Assembly (NCBI RefSeq): GCF_964340395.1
Contig: NC_135559.1
Span: forward strand, 9,295,759 to 9,359,758
DNA: 64,000 nt
Direction: 5' to 3'
DNA from: Glandiceps talaboti
Lineage: Eukaryota; Hemichordata; Enteropneusta; Spengelidae
The translations under genes were made by a program, and so were the position numbers. The stretch's first letter is position 1. Every line of letters starts with the position of its first letter. Under the pieces are notes generated by a model. It was not told the origin of the DNA, ran no database searches, and was given only the letters and a program-made list of their open reading frames with translations. Of the stretch, positions 61,430 through 64,000 are shown piece after piece.

Positions 61430-62950
61430 TTGATGAGGTGTAAAAGAAGTAAATGATATAAGTTAAGTAGACGAACACATTATGCAGACTGTACTGTTAT
61501 GGTCTAAAAAGATCTGATTTCTCTCTGGAATACATTTTAAAAAAAGGAACGACTAGATGAGGCAAAGGCATGAAGGTGTAACGTGTAAATAGAAGTAAAT
61601 TGTTACATTTTACCTTTTTGCATGCAAAATAAAAATGCTTAGGGTTGGAGGCTTCAACTAGAGTCGGTTGTTATTGGAAACACACTATTTTTTTTTTAAA
61701 TGGCCGAAGTACATTCTATGTACATGTTGTATTTCAAATGGTTATTAATTCATCTCTTGCTGATTGAAAAGTTGTCTTGAAAGATTTCACCAAACGAATT
61801 GTAAGTTCTTAACAAGATTAAAGTCTGGTTTTAACCTCCCCTCATGATTTTTCTCGACACGACTAGAATATAAAATTCACTGTCCAATCACTACTATTAT
61901 TAAAACACAGCATGTTGTTAATTCTTTTTAGGTACATTGGAAGTGACAAACTTCTCTCTATGGTTTAATTGTACAAAAAACTAAATGAAAGTTTGTAGTG
62001 TTTGTATATTAAATATTTGCTTCCAGACTCTGCTTGAATTCATTTTATAAGTCTGAATTTGGTATCTGTAATAACATTTTATCTCATGCTAGACTCAGCT
62101 ATAGGGTCAAAATAGAACAAAAAGTTTGACATATTCTCACGAGTGCCTATAGTACTTGCATGTGAAGCTCATGTTGTCGACCAAGAAATTGAATGTTCAT
62201 TATTTTTATGATTTGCCTAGGCAGATAATATTCTAGTTTGGGTACCGAGAATTGCTGGACAAACTTAAAGAAGGGAAATGGCTTAGTTACATTATAAAGA
62301 AAATTTAAAAAAAAGCTGTTGATGATTTCTGAACCCCAGTAATAGAGGAGGGGAATGTCTAGCACAATGTACTATTACATTGCCATATTTTGATGGGGGA
62401 ACCATGATGATGCGCCCTTGAATGAAAGAAAAAATTTTTGTTGAGTGTCAGAATGATAAAAATTAGGATTTCTTGTGAGTCACCACATAGTAAGAGATAG
62501 GGGTACACTAAATTTTGGTGTGTCACAAGGAATTACCATGTATCAGTGAAATTGGCTTAGAAGGGAAATCATGGTGAACCTGGATAGAGGGTGGGATGGT
62601 GGGGTTAATGAGCTGATGATATACAAGCTTCAGAATCTGCAGATTGTGATACTATGTACCATAAGTTGCTTTGTGAACCCTAAAAAAAACTAGGAAAAAA
62701 ACTAGTGAACTGAAGTCGATTTTACCAACTTAAGTTAACACCAACATAAATAAAAATAACCTGTAAGCTGATTATATATTTCTTATTAAAGGAAAGAATA
62801 CATGTAAAGTATCATAAGTACACATACATAATCAGTAATTGTCTAGAGAATTATTCGGAAAGTTGATATTGATTTGACATTTATGATAGAGTTACAACAC
62901 ACCTTATAGGTGTTAGTTAGTGATCTTCTGGTCTATTTTTATCCCTGTTT
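61430..62950. other. Intronic sequence without clear features
   Basis: Only short A/T tracts; no exon or repeat recognised. Confidence 0.45.
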
Positions 62951-62954
62951 CCGT

Positions 62955-63917
62955 TATGGGTGGAAGGCTGATCTTCCTGTATCTGAAGTATCATTTTTTC
63001 GATCCGGTAACCAACAATATATTCACTGAAAAATATGAAAACAGCAATAATTAGACATTGTACATGACATTAATTAGAGGTAAATTTTATCTATGAGTAC
63101 GTTGTAGTATAGTAACAGGTTGAAATTATGACCTCATTGGGACACTAGCCCCATCTACACATGGCACTAAAAATCCTACCTGAGGTAGGATTCAGGATAG
63201 TTTGAAGTCCATGTAGACACAAACGTGTCCTGAAACTGTCCTGAAATCGTCTTGACTTAGGACACCTTTGAGAGGTTTCCTGAAACCCTCCTGACTTCAT
63301 CCTACATGTATGTACTGTCAGGACGGAGTCAGGAAGGAACGCGTGACATCTACTCTGCAACGTTCCTACGTGTAGACACAAATCTATCCTACCTTAGGTA
63401 GGACGACCTACGTGTAGATAGGGCTAGTGATTTTAGGGTGCAGACCAAAAATCAATTTGATTGGATTTATTATAGGGTCTATTATGTGTACTTCTACACA
63501 AATATGTTTACCCACTTGTGATTCAATACTGTTCAGGTGTACAATACGATAAGATAACATAACTTGCAACTGTATAGAAAATTTACAATTCTATTTGGGA
63601 ACATAAGTGTAATATAGATATATTAAAGAACACTACAATGTATATAAATAAAATATTTTTCTTGATTAGATATTTTTACATGAGTTTAGATACATACAGA
63701 GAGCAATTATAATCTCTTTATGTTTTGATTGCATTGTAAATTTAAATTGCTCTTTCTTTTCTCTACTATTGAATTCTGAATTAATATTATTAATTACAGA
63801 AAATAATTTATCTCTTTGTATATAGTTTGCAATGTTACCATTAAGTCAGCATGCATGCATTTAACAAAACAGTTTTAAAAATAGTTCCAGGTGCAGCTAG
63901 TGCAGCTTTAATGGTTC
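62955..63917 (-). repeat. 'GTACCCAAAAATCAGC' family, copy 4 (inverted, split by insertions)
   Basis: On the minus strand it begins AAAGCTGCACTAGCTGCACC (63917 leftward), resumes with CCTGAACAGTATTGAATCAC and GTGGGTAAACATATTTGTG, and ends with TGTCTAATTATTGCTGTTTT and TTCAGTGAATATATTGTTGG. Relative to copies 2 and 3 it has about 250 bp extra at 63570-63840 and a nested element at 63147-63425. Confidence 0.75.
63147..63425. mobile_element. Nested inverted-repeat MITE (about 280 bp)
   Basis: AGCCCCATCTACACATGG and TCCTACCTGAGGTAGGAT at the left mirror TCCTACCTTAGGTAGGAC and CTACGTGTAGATAGGGCT at the right. The bases immediately outside make CTAG on each side. GTGTAGACACAAA-type phrases are repeated inside (near 63215 and 63371). 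Excising it rejoins the host repeat, so insertion is well supported. No ORF; target duplication unclear, possibly 3 bp with one change. Confidence 0.85.
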
Positions 63918-64000
63918 TTACATCATAACATGTCATCTTATAGATTGAAATTTCGCTATTGACATGGGTAATCCTTCTTTGAAGTGGGGTCTATTCTCAT

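Larger units (their letters stand above)
47591..64000 (+). other. Inferred arrestin intron 2 (partial, at least 16.4 kb)
   Basis: I looked for codons for (L/I)TVYLGKRDFVDH downstream of the donor and saw none up to the window end, so this intron appears to continue past 64000. It contains dispersed and tandem repeats annotated separately. Confidence 0.6.

Overview
This window looks like the interior of a metazoan gene and is almost entirely intron and repeats. It is AT-rich and dense in microsatellites, minisatellites, short hairpin transposons and tRNA-derived SINEs. It has no bacterial-style ORFs, operons, ribosome binding sites or CRISPR array. The very frequent TACATGTA-type palindromes, the GGCC-ended and hairpin MITEs and the CR1/L2-type LINE relic fit a marine invertebrate (a lophotrochozoan, hemichordate or cephalochordate), but the species cannot be fixed from sequence alone.

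One coding exon can be supported. It is a 31-nt microexon at 47560-47590 (+) reading VFKKSSPNGK, with a long pyrimidine tract and AG in front and a GTGAGT donor behind. Peptide, length and splice phases match the second coding exon of beta-arrestin genes. I infer that 1-47559 is (at least part of) the first intron and 47591-64000 part of the next. Neither the expected upstream exon (ending ...GTR) nor the downstream exon (beginning [L/I]TVYLGKRDF) was found.

Region by region: 0-5 kb holds a 91-bp minisatellite, a LINE endonuclease relic, an AGTAC pentamer satellite and a foldback element. 5-9.6 kb holds microsatellites, a GGCC-ended element and several copies of a CAGTG-ended MITE. 9.6-12 kb is a repeat complex around a tRNA-like SINE. 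14.1-15.3 kb is a satellite whose two monomer types mostly alternate. 16-31 kb is dispersed elements. 31.6-34.4 kb is an old decayed tandem array broken by two insertions. 35-39 kb is a cluster of hairpin elements and a SINE. 42-46.4 kb holds three tandem arrays, including a nearly perfect 47-bp VNTR. The arrestin exon is at 47.56 kb. 48-64 kb holds more dispersed repeats and ends with a dispersed repeat carrying a nested inverted-repeat element.

Most longer open frames (poly-Cys/Tyr/Val, His-Thr, Ile-His-Pro, and the 47-residue periodic frames) are translations of simple or tandem repeats and are not annotated as genes. I did not find a convincing new molecular system. The main results are the cryptic arrestin exon in a very large intron and the repeat biology: an apparent TTA target duplication linking GGCC-ended families, nested insertions, an alternating satellite, and TTAA-flanked hairpins.
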